A DNA stretch of 64,000 bases, taken from the NCBI RefSeq assembly GCF_014898055.3, contig NW_023605194.1:100323258-100387257 (forward strand), written 5' to 3'. The stretch is from Talpa occidentalis. Its lineage: Eukaryota > Chordata > Mammalia > Eulipotyphla > Talpidae. Both the position numbers and the translations under genes were made by a program. Positions 36,336 through 49,580 of the stretch are shown piece after piece. The notes under the pieces were generated by a model. That model was not told the DNA's origin, ran no database searches, and saw only the letters and a program-made list of their open reading frames with translations. The stretch's first letter is position 1. The number at the start of each line of letters is the position of its first letter.

Positions 36336-37740
36336 CTCTTTGGGGTGCTCCTTCAGTGGTTTCAAAAACTGTTTACCAGACCAAGTCCAGCACTGTATGC
36401 AAAATTCCACTAGGGTGTTGACTGCTGTGTAGCTTGGCACTGTCCCTTACAGGTCCCTCCCTCTGTATTTAATCAGTTCCAACAGGGAGTCAACTAGTTG
36501 GTGGTTTTGTTGTGGTCACTAGTTGGTGCCAGAGACCTGTACCTGCTGACCTGTGATTTTCCCAGTGGTTCTCTGAGAAATGGAGGTGGGGAGGGCAGCA
36601 CCTCAATACAGGGCTATTGTTCACGCTGAGTGCTGTGTCTGCCCCGTGTTCATCTGGTGCTGTGCCCACAGCTGTATGGATTCCACACCCTGAATTCTGC
36701 ACTCTAGGTCTCAGGTCCAGGGCTATCAGATCCAAAACACTGGCTGTCACCCTGTGAAATGCCCACTGTTAAGGGTGCACCCCACACCCGGATCCTGCAC
36801 ATGGCTCTCAGTTCCAGAATGGAGTCTTGCTCCACATCTTGTTTCCCTTCTTACCCCCGTTTGCATGGCTCACCCCCTCTCAGAGCGGAGGGTAGTTTTG
36901 GGGCCCCTAGCTTCCAACTATCAGGAAGTTGGTGATTTTGTTCTGATCACTAGGTGGCACCAGAGATCGTTCCTAGTATCCTTCCAGAACTGTGATTTTC
37001 CCCCTCTGGGGAACAGAGTGGGGCTGGCGTGGAGTGCCTCAACGGTGTGCGGGAGCTGTGTCTGCCCTCTGCCCCGCCATGGTGGGGACTCCACACCCTG
37101 AATTTCGTGCTCCATTTCTCAGTTCCAAAGCCCTCAGATCCAGGACATGGGCAGTATCCCAGTTCAGTGTCCTCAGAAATGGTGCTTTTGCACCCTGCTC
37201 CCCTGTCTGGGCACCTGGTTTTTGATTACTCAGTGAGGGTCATTCACCTCAGTGTCTATTCCTGCACATCTCCCCACAAACCTAGGTTGTGGACACAGGG
37301 ACCCGGGCAGCCGTGATCCAACTATGCTTTTTGAGCATGGGCGTGCTTTTCCACACAAGCTTACCAGCTGTCCTTGGGCTATTTGCAGGTCTCTCCATGG
37401 AGTCTTATCTTCTTCTAATGGTGCCCAGAGCCGTTTGCTCACCACCGGGGCAATTCCCGTATGGTTCTCCACAGTTCCCATTTGCGGGTTGCGGTGCTTG
37501 CAGTCATTACTTTCCACTCACTGTTCTGCTTGATCTCTAATTTGTTCTTGTTTTTGTTGTTGTTTTGTTTGTTTTCTCCTTTCTGTTGGTTGGAATGTGC
37601 CAGCAATGTGGTGGGCAAGGGTAGCAGGGTTCTGAGCTTTCTTATCTTTTTCATCCTCTTTTATGGCTACTTTCCTCTTTGGGCAGTTTACCAGAGTTGC
37701 CTGTTTATCTTCTGTGTCCTGGTTCTCAGAGGACACAAGA
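36336..37740 (-). promoter_or_regulatory. 5' UTR of the decayed L1
   Basis: GC-richer than the intron but with few CpG left compared with the copy at 16529, as expected for an older methylated element. It aligns along its length with the young L1's 5' UTR and has one copy of the unit that is duplicated there. On the + strand a 97-codon ATG frame at 37461-37754 matches the antisense frame of the young copy. Confidence 0.65.
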
Positions 37741-38664
37741 ATTGTGAATTTTAAATAGGTAAATGAAGGCCAAGGTTTAAGAAGCAAAATTCCTTAGTTA
37801 GACTACACCACCAGCATGTCAGTTAAAATATGAATCTCTCGGTCCATCCTGAACTGTAGCTTACCTTTAAGGATACATTGAGAAGAGGATTCCATTATGA
37901 ATTAAGCCTGGGAAATTCTTTAAGGATATAAGACAAAGCTTTGGAAAGAAATATGTTTGAGATCAGAGAAAGGTGGTTTTATTGAATACTACTTGTTTAT
38001 GTTATAACATTAGAAAATATGTACAACTATATACTAGAGAAAAGAACCTTAAAAAGTTGTTAGCTCATAATGAATGTATAACTTGAAATTAAGGTGAATT
38101 AAATAACTTCCAGGCAGCATTGTTTTCTGAAGTTTATTTTAAGTAAATTTTAAATATTACAAATATTAGTAGAAAAACACATTTACCATGTTAAATATGG
38201 TGTGATAAATTGTTTCTCCTCCTTTCTGTGGTTTTAGATTCCTCATTAGGTGAGCTAAACTAAGGAATAGGTTCTTAGAGTTACAACTGTACATCCAGTT
38301 ATTGGAGTTATGGCATTAAAGATGAATCCATTCCCATGACCAACACTCTGTTGGAGAAACCTAATAATATAATAAACATAGTTCTCACCTGCTTTCAACA
38401 AGTGATTAAAATTCACATATTAATCATTAATATTTTGAGTTTTAAATATTTCTCCAAACAGTTTACATAGAAAACAAATAAACACAAGAAGATATACAAT
38501 TGTGCAGATAATAAGCAAACATAGTTCTGAGTGAAGTATCATAGTTCTATATTAATCAAATAAAATTTATAAAAACATGTAATTGGCAATTCAAATGTTT
38601 GAACTAAGCTCTTGGATTCTTCCATAATTCTGACCTAATTTTCAACTATTATTTTATTCTGTAA

Positions 38665-38838
<174 letters not shown>

Positions 38839-39190
38839 TGAATATTTAGATGTGATCATTAGATATTTAAAACCATGTAATAATAATTTCCTTCCATCTA
38901 AAACTGCTGCTATAAGGGAGAAAAAGTTATTACCTACATCTGCAATTTCCTTTCTTCTTCCAATTTTCATAATTTCCTTGCTTCCATCTCTTTTTTCAAG
39001 GTGGGACCCAAAGGGTAGGACCTGTGGTGGTGCCCAGGAGAGGTAATCAGAGAACATGAAGCAGACCTCCATTTTTCTACAACAGATAGTTGATAGTATT
39101 TTATTATCAGAGCACAGAGTCATTTGCAATTGGGGAACATGTGGTACCAATTTTGTCATTTACTTCTCTTTTGAAGTTATATGAGAACTT

Positions 39191-39195
<5 letters not shown>

Positions 39196-39248
<53 letters not shown>
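39196..39248. repeat. (TA)n(GA)n compound microsatellite
   Basis: About 13 TA units directly followed by about 13 GA units, ending in the target site of the SINE at 39259. Confidence 0.93.
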
Positions 39249-39258
39249 ACTCAGTCTT

Positions 39259-39544
39259 TTTTTTTTTTTTTAAAAGATTTATTTATTTCTTGTTTATACA
39301 AGCACTGGGTACAGTCAGAAGCGTGGGAAGGTGAGAGAATTCACCAGAGCCAGAGCGGGGAGCAGAGCAGGCAGAAGGACCGAAGTACACTGCTGAGGGG
39401 AGCAGCGGGCAGCAGGAGAGGTCTGCGCGCCATGTGGGACCCTCCTCTGGTGGCCGGGGAGCAGCCGGGGATCGAACCGGCGCCGCAGAGGCTGCGGGCA
39501 GCTTCGCAACCCAGCGTTCAACCGCTGCGCCACCGGGGAGGCCC
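39259..39544 (-). mobile_element. tRNA-derived SINE, young subtype, antisense, recent
   Basis: A full-length copy; the minus strand begins ggcctccccggtggcgcag and has a well-kept B box (ggttcgatccc). The body matches the 4971 and 8512 copies closely (tacttcggtccttctgcc), with a short tail ending aaatcttttaaaa. The 16-bp duplication gagagaactcagtctt at 39243-39258 and 39545-39560 is perfect, and the copy is little mutated, so this is one of the youngest insertions here. Confidence 0.95.
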
Positions 39545-39597
39545 GAGAGAACTCAGTCTTAACCTAATAATCTACCACTTCCTGCTTAATTCCAGTA

Positions 39598-39686
39598 CAT
39601 ACATATATGTGTGTGTATATGTGTATATATATATGTGTGTGTGTGTGAGTGTGTGTGTGTGTGTGTATATATTTATATATATATAA
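39598..39686. repeat. (TG)n/(TA)n microsatellite
   Basis: Interrupted tg and ta runs of about 90 bases. They include about ten pure TG units (gagtgtgtgtgtgtgtgtgt type) and end in tatatatataaag. Confidence 0.9.
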
Positions 39687-42600
39687 AGCTAAAGTTACCC
39701 TGCCTGTGTAGCACAGTTGCATTATAGTAGAAGATCCTCGAATCATAAGTCTTTGTCTATTTTTTTTCAGTCTGATGCCACATCAGGCCATCCTCTCCTT
39801 TGAAAGATAGAGACTGTTGCTCTAGAATGTATGCACATATTCTCCTGGGAGAATATGTCACTCAGTACCCTGGGATGTCAATAATTGGTTCAAAGACGAT
39901 AAGTCCCCATATCTCTCAGGAGCAATACACCATCTCTAGCTTCCAAGCACTTTTGCTATGCCATCATTCCTTAGCCAAATGTGCCAGTGGCCTCTGCTTA
40001 GAAAGGCTTGATTTTGCAGAAATGTAAAAATATCTGTGGGTAATTGCTTTTCATGAGATTAACACCCTCAAGGGAAAATGGACTTAAAATTTGTTTGGGA
40101 AGGAAAACAGATTTTCCTTTTTGGGAATTGAATTCATCAAACCAAAAATGTGGGCAAGGTTTCAGTTTGGCTATAGTGTTAATATTTCATAATTTTGAAA
40201 GATTTGAATGGAAAAAAAGATTGATGCTACATTGGAAATCCTAAGAAGTAACTCTTTTGTCCTAATACATTATTCTTACAGTGGTACCTGCTACTACTTG
40301 AAGGTGAAAAAGCTTTTTTATTAAGTATCAGAATGCCCTGCTTATATTTTTATTTTGTGTTTTCATTTGATTATAATTTAATCTATATTTCTTTGCCAGT
40401 TATGGGAGCAGATTGTATATTTTCTATGATCTTATAATTAATTAATAAAAACACATAGCTTTCATAATTTTCGGTATGTAAGACTGATTTTCCAATAAGT
40501 GTTGTCTAATGAATTCTCAAGGATATACCATAGACTTTTTTTTGTTTGTTTTTAAAAGGCAACTTTATGTCTTATGAAAATTTTTTAAAAATGCTGTTAT
40601 AATAATCATGAATCTGTCATCTCTACAGTTTTAAAATTTATGTGTGCTATCTTTTCAAAATGCATAATAATTAAAGAAGAAAATATCCTCAAGAAACAAC
40701 TTGGAATAAAGTCCTTACATATTGCTATTGGCCAGGAAACAGACCCCAGCCAGATGGGGTACTAGTGGGGGGTGGTGACTGTGGGCTTGTGAAAGTATCA
40801 CACATGGAGAGACCAGCAGTAGGATACCACTGGGAATGAGTAGGTGTGTTGCACGATTGGTCTTATTGCCTAAGATTCGTCATAGATCAATCTGTATGCC
40901 TTTGTTGGCAGTCAACTCAGTCTTAACCTAACAATCTACCACTCTCTACTTAATTCAGCAGCAAGAAGGTTCTAGAACCATCACAGAACAAAGTCTAGAC
41001 TGAATGGAACTAGACACATGACAGTGCATTTTTTTTTTTTTTTTTTTGCTTAGGACTGCACTGGGCACAAAAAGAGATACCAGCAAATACACCCAGGGAT
41101 GCAATACAGATATTACAGTGCTATTTGCATATTAAATTTTGTGTTGCCTGGAAACTATGTAGTACACATTAGCATATAGCAAGCTTTCAGCAGATATTAC
41201 TATTGTTGCCTTTAGTTTATGTATTATTACAATTTCAAATACAGGTACATGGATTTTTGGAGTTATAGATTTCTAGACCATCTAAAGGAAAGCAAATTTG
41301 TAGAATCCCTTCACGGTTAGTTTATTGATCTTTATTAAAGTCTAGTAGACATTATTATGATAAAAGTAAAATCCAGTGATGACTTCAGCACAGATACTCA
41401 TTAATAAAATAGGTAGATGTCTTTGAAGCTTTATCAAATGCACTGATTTTCATTTCCTGTAGGTACATAGTGGGTTCCTTTGGTTAAATGGGGCTTTATG
41501 AATTGTTCTGGAAAATAAGGTCTGTTGTGAATGAAAGTATTCCAGGTAGGTGGCTGATTCTTCAGCCTAGGAAACTAAGTCAAAACAGTAGGTAACCTGC
41601 CTACTGGCCCTCAAAGTCCTCTGGAAAAGTAACAGGTGTGAAATGAAATTTTTATTTCCTAAGTCACTAAGACTTTTAGGTTTGTCTTCTGTTTTTCTGT
41701 AACAACTGAGTCTGCCATGACCATTGTAAAATCTATTTTCAATGAATGGGGCAATTTCCAGTGGAACTCAATGAAAATATTGTCATTGAATAAAAACTAA
41801 CCTTTCAAAAAGAAAACTTTAAAAATAAAAAAAAAAAAGACTATTTACTCTGTCATAAAAACCAAAGGAAAACACAGTTTTGAGAGAATCAGTCAATAGT
41901 TTAAGTTTAATTTGGTGACCTGATGTAGAAAGGATTTAAAAGGGGAAAGGTAAAGGCAGGAAAGTCCTTTGAAAAACTCCTCTGGCTGTGCAGCAGGGAC
42001 AATAGAGGCATGAGCAGTATGAGGAAGCTAAAGGAAGAACTGATAGAATTTGGAGAAAAATAGAATATGAGGAATAAAAGAGATTAAATGTACTGATCTT
42101 TTCTTTTATGGACTATGAAAGTTTTAAGAAGCAATTAATGATGAATAGTTAGAAGAAACCTTTTTGATTAAATCACTCACTTAAATCAGTTCTTTTCCAT
42201 TTTTAGGAAGAAAAAAGTTTTAAAATATGGTTTTGTCTAGTCTAAGATTTCAAAAAGCTGAAATATGTCCTCTGCTTTATTTTTGAGTTTTCAGTCCTAG
42301 GTTTCTGTCTTTGTTCTACAGGAAGATCAGGTTTTATATATCAATTATATTTAAATAAAGCTATTTAATGGAAAAAGCTAGTATCTCTTTTATATTACCT
42401 GTATCCTTGTTTTTATTTTTCTCATTACAGCACAATTAATACTTTCATAATACCATAACTTATATGTGCATTTATTTTATATATTAGGTAGAAATATTTC
42501 AAAGCAAATATTTTTATATTTTAAATTTCTTTATAGAACATTTTACATTGCAAGATTTGAAGCAATTGCAGAACTGGAATTTGCTAATATTATACTAATT

Positions 42601-42734
42601 TTGAGGATAGCATTGGAGAATCTATGTAAACAGCTGCCACAAGGGAAACAAAAATATCATCTGTAAATAAAATAGCAGGTCATACTATTAAGTGAATGCA
42701 TCACCAAGATCAAAACATGATTTTTTATATTTAG

Positions 42735-42860
<126 letters not shown>

Positions 42861-45241
42861 TAAGTGCTGAGATGAAGTATCAACTTTTCAATTTCTCTCT
42901 AATTTTTATAGAAAGCCATGGGAAGTCCTTTTAAAAGTTCAGTTATAAAACAAATGTACACACAACTCACTCATGATTTAGTTTGACTCATCTGCTTGTT
43001 GAATTTTTATTGACATCAGTGATGAATTTCCAATAATCTCTTTATTTTATGTCTGATAGAGAAGTGAATTTTTAAAGATATATTTCCTTTTAAAAGTCAA
43101 TTTCGGTGTTAATATTTTTGCCAATTGTCATTGGTATCTTCTTATTAAGCTTTCACAAAATGTTGGCATTTCCTGAAAAAAAGATTTAAATGATAAATTC
43201 CCTTCTTAAATAGAGCAAACATTTGAAGTTGGGATGATGAGTTACTCTCGTAGAAATCTATTCAATATATTATAAGAACATCTTGTATCATTTTTCCTAC
43301 ATAGAAATTAATAGAAAATTTTATTATAGATTATAGAAAATTGAAATCTTTGAGGTATGTACTTTGGGAAAATATGTTGATATATTCTATCTTTTTATGT
43401 ACTGGCAAAAGGGGAAAAAGTAATAACTTGTGATGACATTACACCAGTGTTTCTTGAGAGTAGTTTAAATGTTTAAAGAGGGGAAAATTTTGATACTTTA
43501 AGATTTTCATTTTTATGTATATTGATAATTTATTGAAACAGCAATGCTATTGCCTAGCATTTAGTATTTAGTATTGCACAGCAATAAAAATGAAATCTAA
43601 AAGTGAATTTAAAACAAACTAATATTTTAGTTCATTTCTCAAGAGAATTGGAAGCTGCTCCAGATATGTTGTCAAACCATTATTTGGTTCTTAGGTATAT
43701 TATTTCTCTTGATTTAGATTGAAAATTATATCATCTGTAAGTTGTAGTAGTAGAATCGTGAATGCATGCAACATTCAACTTGCAAAAATAAAAATGGGGA
43801 TTAGTCAATCAGAAGACGCCATAGCCAAAATGTACATAAACTGTTCTTTGTGCAGAAAAGTATGTTTTCAAAGTTTGATATATTTCTTTAGTGACTGACC
43901 CTTATTTTTGGAATGTGATTATGTGATCAGCAATAAACTGATTAAATATGTAATATCCTGTACAATTATTATGTTTATATTAAATAAGTAGCACTTACTG
44001 AAAATGCAGAATATTTTAAAGTATTTGTATCAAAATAATAATTTTCAAATCCAATTCTAAGCACTGTAATATTTAGTTCAAGACTGAAGAAATGGTACCA
44101 ATTGAGATGGTACCAAAAGAATATATAATGTTTTATAGGTATTTGATAAGGGTAAAATTTCATTCTGTTGGCATTCTGTATTATGATTAGTAAAAATCCC
44201 TTTGTTAGTTTTCAGTGGTAAATTATTACTAATCAATAATTGAATATATAACACTTATTTGCCCCACTCTCCTATTCACTATTTTGTTTTTCTTCTTAAG
44301 CACCATTAATGTAATCATTTTAGGCAAAATTTCCATATCTATGTTATTAATAGGGTGAATAGTGTCTAGTTTGGGATATTTCTTCCCCTACAAGTAAATT
44401 GTCTCATTATGTTAAAATAGTTACCAAGGACAAGAGTTTATCTTTGTTTTCATGTAGTGAGTACAATGTGTAATTTGTGTTCATGTGTATAATTGACATA
44501 CTGTGAGACCACAGCATCTCTTTAGGGTCTAAATGATACTACATAGCTGGAGTTAGAGCTAGTGGTGATTAGAAGCACATTCAAATAATGTGAACTAATA
44601 TAAAGCAAAATTTCATTTTAGTAATTTCTATATATTATGAGAAATTCTAAAAAGTATGCCTAAAGATATTTTCAAATATTGTATTTCTTTTAGGTATAGA
44701 TATGTCAATATTGTGAAAATACTATATTAAATTAAAGCAGTCCTTTGCAGAGTCCTCTTTTAATGAAAATAGATGATAATGATATTTCCTATTGTACTTC
44801 AAAGCAATCATTCCTATTATTAAAGTGAACAGTAAGAGTAAAAATTAACATGCATTTCCAAAAATAAATTGTTAAATATATAAAGTGTTTTTGATACAGC
44901 AAGAATCTGTTTCATATCAGGAAAGACCTGAGACAGATATGGTTTTTTCTCCTACTATTTTCGTGCATTATATTTCTAACTATATCAGGATGTGTTTAAA
45001 TATATATGTGTTTGTGTTGTCAGAATTTGAGAATATTTTCTGACTATTAAGCTTGGTAGATAATTCCATGCTGAGCAGGTCTGTCATATAATATGCATTT
45101 AATTAATAACTATTTTCTTCCTCTGACCCCATATTACCCTAATCTTCTTTGCTCTCTGATTGCTACTGCCTCATTTCAAATAATTTATACGTCATGTCTG
45201 AAGAGTTGCTGGATAAGTGTCAAGATTTTACGTCCTTAGTG

Positions 45242-45275
45242 ACTAAAATAGTGTAGGCACTAAAATAGTGTAGGC
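45242..45275. repeat. Perfect 17-bp tandem duplication
   Basis: The unit actaaaatagtgtaggc is present twice without mismatch (45242-45258 and 45259-45275). Confidence 0.9.
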
Positions 45276-45354
45276 ACTCATAGGAGTGAAAGAGAAAGAA
45301 GAAAGTACTACACTATTGTCTATGCTAGATTATATAGTATTGAGAGGGAAATGT

Positions 45355-45865
45355 ACTTTTTATTTTAATTGAAGTAACACTGGTTTACAATATTGTATGC
45401 TATTCAGAGTTTCAGAATCACACAGCTTCAGTTGTATTTTACTATTACACCCACCATTGAGATACCATAGATTGCCTCTATAGTCCATTGGGCCCAATTC
45501 ATACCCCTGCCCCTCAGGTAGCCTCAATTCTATAGTCAGACTTCTAGAGTTTGTTATCTGACCCTTTGTTTTATTTCTCTGTAATCCATATCTAAGTGAA
45601 ATCAATCCATTATTTGTCATTCTCCTTCTGACTTAATTCATTTTGCATTATCCCTCCAGTTTCATCCATATTGTCATACATGGCATGAATTTATCTTTTT
45701 TAAAGCTGAGCAGTATTCCATTGTGTATATATTCTTATTCCACTCATCTGTCCTTCAGCACTTGGGTTGTTTTCATAACTTGGCTATTCTAAATAGTGCT
45801 GCAATAAACATAGGAGTATACATATCCCTTCAAATGACTGTTTTTTGTGGGGGATACCTAATGTG
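45355..45865 (-). mobile_element. Old L1 3' end
   Basis: The + strand begins ttttaattgaagtaacactg, then gtttacaatattgtatgc, and proceeds through attccattgtgtatata and tgctgcaataaacatagg: the reverse complement of the L1 3' UTR and the end of ORF2. It is a 5'-truncated, diverged relic. Confidence 0.8.
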
Positions 45866-46291
45866 CTAGATTTCTTAGTGCCTAACACAAAACCCAACAT
45901 GTAGCACAAGCTGTAGCAAGAACATGCCAATGGTGTAGAAGCAAATCATAACTCTTGCAAGTGATTACTTGCTACTTTTGTCAGATCTAAGCCTGAATGA
46001 TCCAGAAAAAGCACTTTCCACTTAGTATCATTACCTTAGCCTACTTTCTCCGTCTCTTTTTAAGGAATGAAATAAAGTAATGTTTGAATTTTATATTAAC
46101 CAGTAATAATTGTTCAGACTACTCATAATGTACACTGATAGGGGAGCTCCTGTGATTAGTTTTAATTTTGCTAAGAGTCTGTTTTTCCCTGTTCAACTTT
46201 ATGTCACTCTTAATTCCCATAATCCTGATTTAGTGACAGACTAGATTACACAAACCTGGAATTATAGACACAGGAAAAACAAAACAAAGAT

Positions 46292-46558
46292 GGAGGGAAA
46301 AAAAAAATACCAGATGGCCTCACTCATAACAGGAATTTAGAAACCCTAAATAAGAGACCAGAAAAAAGGGTAATTATAATAAACTAAAAATCAAAATCAA
46401 CAAGCAACTATGTGGGGGGGGAGAGGAGAGATTAGGGTCAAAATAGGGGGTGGCAGATTTTATTGGGATTATAACCAAGATGAAAATGCATACATTGTGC
46501 AAAAATGAAAAAGAATATAAAAAATGTATAAATAAAATATGAAACATAAAAGGAAAAA
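46292..46558 (+). mobile_element. L1 3' end, sense
   Basis: It starts in the last ORF2 codons (aataccagatggcctcactc) and runs through a purine-rich 3' UTR containing gtgggggggagaggagag to an A-rich end. It aligns with the L1 tail at 62035 but is more diverged. It is directly followed by a SINE. Confidence 0.8.
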
Positions 46559-46567
46559 AAATCTATA

Positions 46568-46830
46568 GGGCCTCCCTGGTGGCACAAGGGGTTAAGATGT
46601 AACCTATAAAGCTATCCACAGCCACTGAACATGAGTTCGATCCCAGGCCAGCCAGGGAGCAACCCACATGGCACAGCAGACCTCTCCTGACTCGCCTGCT
46701 GCTCCCCTTAGCAGTGTATTTCATTCAATCTGCCTGTTCTGCTCCCCGCTCTTTCTCTGGTGAATCATCTCATCCCCCACACCGCTAACTTGTACCCCAG
46801 TTTTTGTATGCATAAATAAATAAATATTTT
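46568..46830 (+). mobile_element. tRNA-derived SINE, older subtype
   Basis: It starts gggcctccctggtggcac and has gagttcgatcccagg as the B-box region (46635 on). The body carries gccagccagggagcaaccc and the tail tgtatgcataaataaata. Weak A-rich target copies (aaaatctata, aaaatctaaa) flank it. Confidence 0.9.
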
Positions 46831-48015
46831 TTAAAAAATCTAAATTTAAAGATACAATTGAAATTAAAAAATAATCTTCAAAAAATTTAGGAAGTTTGTC
46901 CAATTTTAAAGACAGTTTAAAAACCTCATACATATGATTTCATTCATATTGAATATGCATTCATATTGGATTTTGTATATTAGAAAACAACAAATAATGA
47001 ACTAAATAAAACAAAAAAAAATCATTTTAGACTATAAGAAAAACTTGTGGTTTTGTTAAGACATGAATATAAATTTCTTAAGTTAAGAATTTCAACTTAA
47101 ATTTTTATATTCTTTGTGTACTACAGAGTAAAGTCAAATACCCAGATGGTAAAATTAAGAGAGACTGTTGCAGGTGAAAATGCATTTATAATTCTCAGAA
47201 GAAATAATTATATCTATTTAATATTATAAAATTTTAAATAATTCACTATCACTTTTAATCAAAAGTTCTCTAAAAATGTAAAGTAAAATAGTTCATTATT
47301 CTATGCATAATTTGTATCTGAGTACATGGTTTTAGTATTATTACATGATAACCACTTACATTTGAATAATAACATTGTTCTACTACCCTTAATTTTTATG
47401 ACATGACTAAAGCATGACCGATTATGTATTTTATGTTATCAATTTTTAAAAAATTAACCAAAAGTTAAAAAGCATTTTAAAAAAAGTTTATTATTTTCAA
47501 AAAACTGTTTTTACTATGGTTGTTTTAAAGTTCAAAGCAACTAAATTTCATGCAAAATGAGCATTTCCATAATTGATTGTGTTTTATTTTGGTACTACTC
47601 TGAAGAGAGAAAAAATTTAAATGTCAATTTCTGGTTGTGATTTGCGTAAAGATTACACATTTCTGTGCAGGTGGTACTATAATTTGCATACAAAAATTAA
47701 AAAAAAAAACATTAAATTTAGCAATGATTTCTCACAATATCACACTTTTTTTCTAAAGTACTTATGTAAAGATTAGAGGGGTGAGGAGAACTGAGAAAAT
47801 AAGAGAAGTTAGTGAGGTGGTAGCGAGATAACCAGGCAATGAGTGAAGATATTTCCCCAGGCCCTTCCCAGAAAAACATTCCATGATTCTTGCAACAAAT
47901 TTCGTTTTGGTGGTGGGATCTTGAAAATGAGAACTACAAGGGGGCCAATGAGGTTCAGAGCAGGGGAATTTATGATAAAATTTAGTGTAAGATTTAAATA
48001 AAAGACCACAAAGTG

Positions 48016-48134
48016 GGGCCTCCCCTGGTGGTGCAGCGGTTGACCTCTGGGCTGCGAGGCTGCCCGCAGCCTCTGCAGCGCTGGTTGGTTCCCCAGCCGC
48101 CAGCGAGGGTCCCACAAAAATTAAAAAAAAAAAG
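48016..48134 (+). mobile_element. 3'-truncated SINE: tRNA head plus poly-A
   Basis: Only the first 100 or so bases of the SINE are present (gggcctcccctggtggtgc through cgagggtcccac). An A-rich tail of about 18 bases follows directly, in place of the usual body and (AAAT)n tail. The duplication ccacaaagtg at 48006-48015 and 48135-48144 is exact, so this was inserted as such and not trimmed later. Confidence 0.88.
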
Positions 48135-49435
48135 CCACAAAGTGTAATCTACAACAAATGCAAGAAGCAAGAATTAGCAGACAACTTTCTTAGTCTTTGA
48201 CTTGTTGATAAAATAGTTGGAAGGTAAAGGAAAGATACTTTCACCTACCTTACAAAAGCACAACATTTAGGTTATTTAAGATTATAAATAACCTATTAAT
48301 AGCCTATTTGATGCAATAATAACTTTGATAAAATACAGTGCCACTTGGGAAAAAAAACATGTATTTGTACCTCATCCCTTTTGATATCTGCAAATATGCC
48401 TCTCCCACCTCTTGATGATTCTCCACATCAGAGAGCAACTACATATAAGTTTAATCTTACTAAGTTCAAGCGTGCTGATGCCAGTGGGTGCCAAGGACAC
48501 CCTGACAGTTATGCAAGTAGGATATTATATTAATTTATGTATCTCTTCCAGACCTAGTCTTATAAGTAGAAATGAAGGTAGTGGCTTAGGTGATGCTATT
48601 TGAGATACCTTGACAACTTACCTAACCTTGGAATCACCCCAAATCAAACCACCATTTGATCATATTGCCTGGAATTTCAAAGTATTCTATTTATTTGGGT
48701 TGTATTTCTCTGGGAATCTATTTCTTGAGAGGAAAATGGAGACATTAGGAAATTGATACTTTTTTATTGTCATTTTTCTTTATGGATTGATCATGCTATT
48801 GTCTTAAAAGTAAGGTTTATGTGTCTGAGTATATATATGTGTGTGTATTCAATCAGTAATTGCATAATATGGGATAAAATAAATAAAATCAATTTGTAAA
48901 TCACATTGACAGGGGGATCATAGAATTAAAAAAAATCATTTATATAAAAACCTGATAGTGCTGCTTCCTACTCTTTTCACACCTCTGAACTTGACCTGTT
49001 AAGGAACAAAGAAGCAAATAAAAAAGTACACTTGTGCTCTGAAAGTTCCCTTTAATACACTCCTTCCTCATCACAACCCTGATAGGACGTTGGTGTCAAA
49101 TAAATAGCTCAGATTGAATAATGCCAAATTCCACAAAAAGTGGACTTCTGTGTTACTCTTCTATTCAAATGGACTAGAAAGAATGAGAGAGGCTGGGAGG
49201 CACTCTTTTAGTCATTTGACTTCAAAAGTCAAATAAGTGCCAAAGCTAGCATAGTGTGCTTGCAGTCAAATGTGGCAGTTGGGGCTGAGGGCTCACCCTG
49301 TTTCAGATCTGTCATAATCCCTGCACAGCTGATGGCTTTGGCTCCGCTGCCAGATAGGAAGAAAACTGAAATAACAAGTAGTGGGCACCATTCTGGCAGT
49401 CTGGAGAGAGGTCTATAGAACTCCTTTTTCATTAT

Positions 49436-49580
49436 AAATTACAGCAAGGAAATGATTAAGAAGGGATCGGGTTTGATATATGTTTCTTTAAAGCTTCTCC
49501 ATGGGAAAAATAAACATTCTGTGAAAGTAAAAGTTAAAGTAAAGTATATCATTCTCCCTCATATTTTATCAAATCTATTG
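49436..49580 (+). repeat. Unassigned diverged direct repeat, copy 1
   Basis: It shares aatgattaagaag, tctttaaagcttctcca and gggaaaaataa, in the same order and spacing, with 52541-52670. Identity by eye is roughly four bases in five over the core. I do not recognise the family. Confidence 0.65.

Larger units (their letters stand above)
31938..37740 (-). mobile_element. Near-full-length, decayed L1
   Basis: 5.8 kb antisense L1 with 5' UTR (37740 to about 36336), ORF1 (36335 to 35373), ORF2 (35320 to 32206) and a short 3' UTR with an A-rich end (poly-T on + at 31943-31970). The target duplication attgtgatttt (31927-31937) against attgtgaatttt (37741-37752) flanks it. The sequence is about 1.2 kb shorter in ORF2 than a complete L1 because the reverse-transcriptase core is missing. 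Confidence 0.9.

Noticed and set aside
39090..39686. 198-codon + strand frame
   Set aside because: It crosses two microsatellites and an antisense SINE, giving repeated dipeptides; not a gene.
49214..49234. Short hairpin with 9-bp arms (atttgactt / aagtcaaat)
   Set aside because: Too short and AT-rich to support an RNA gene or regulatory site.
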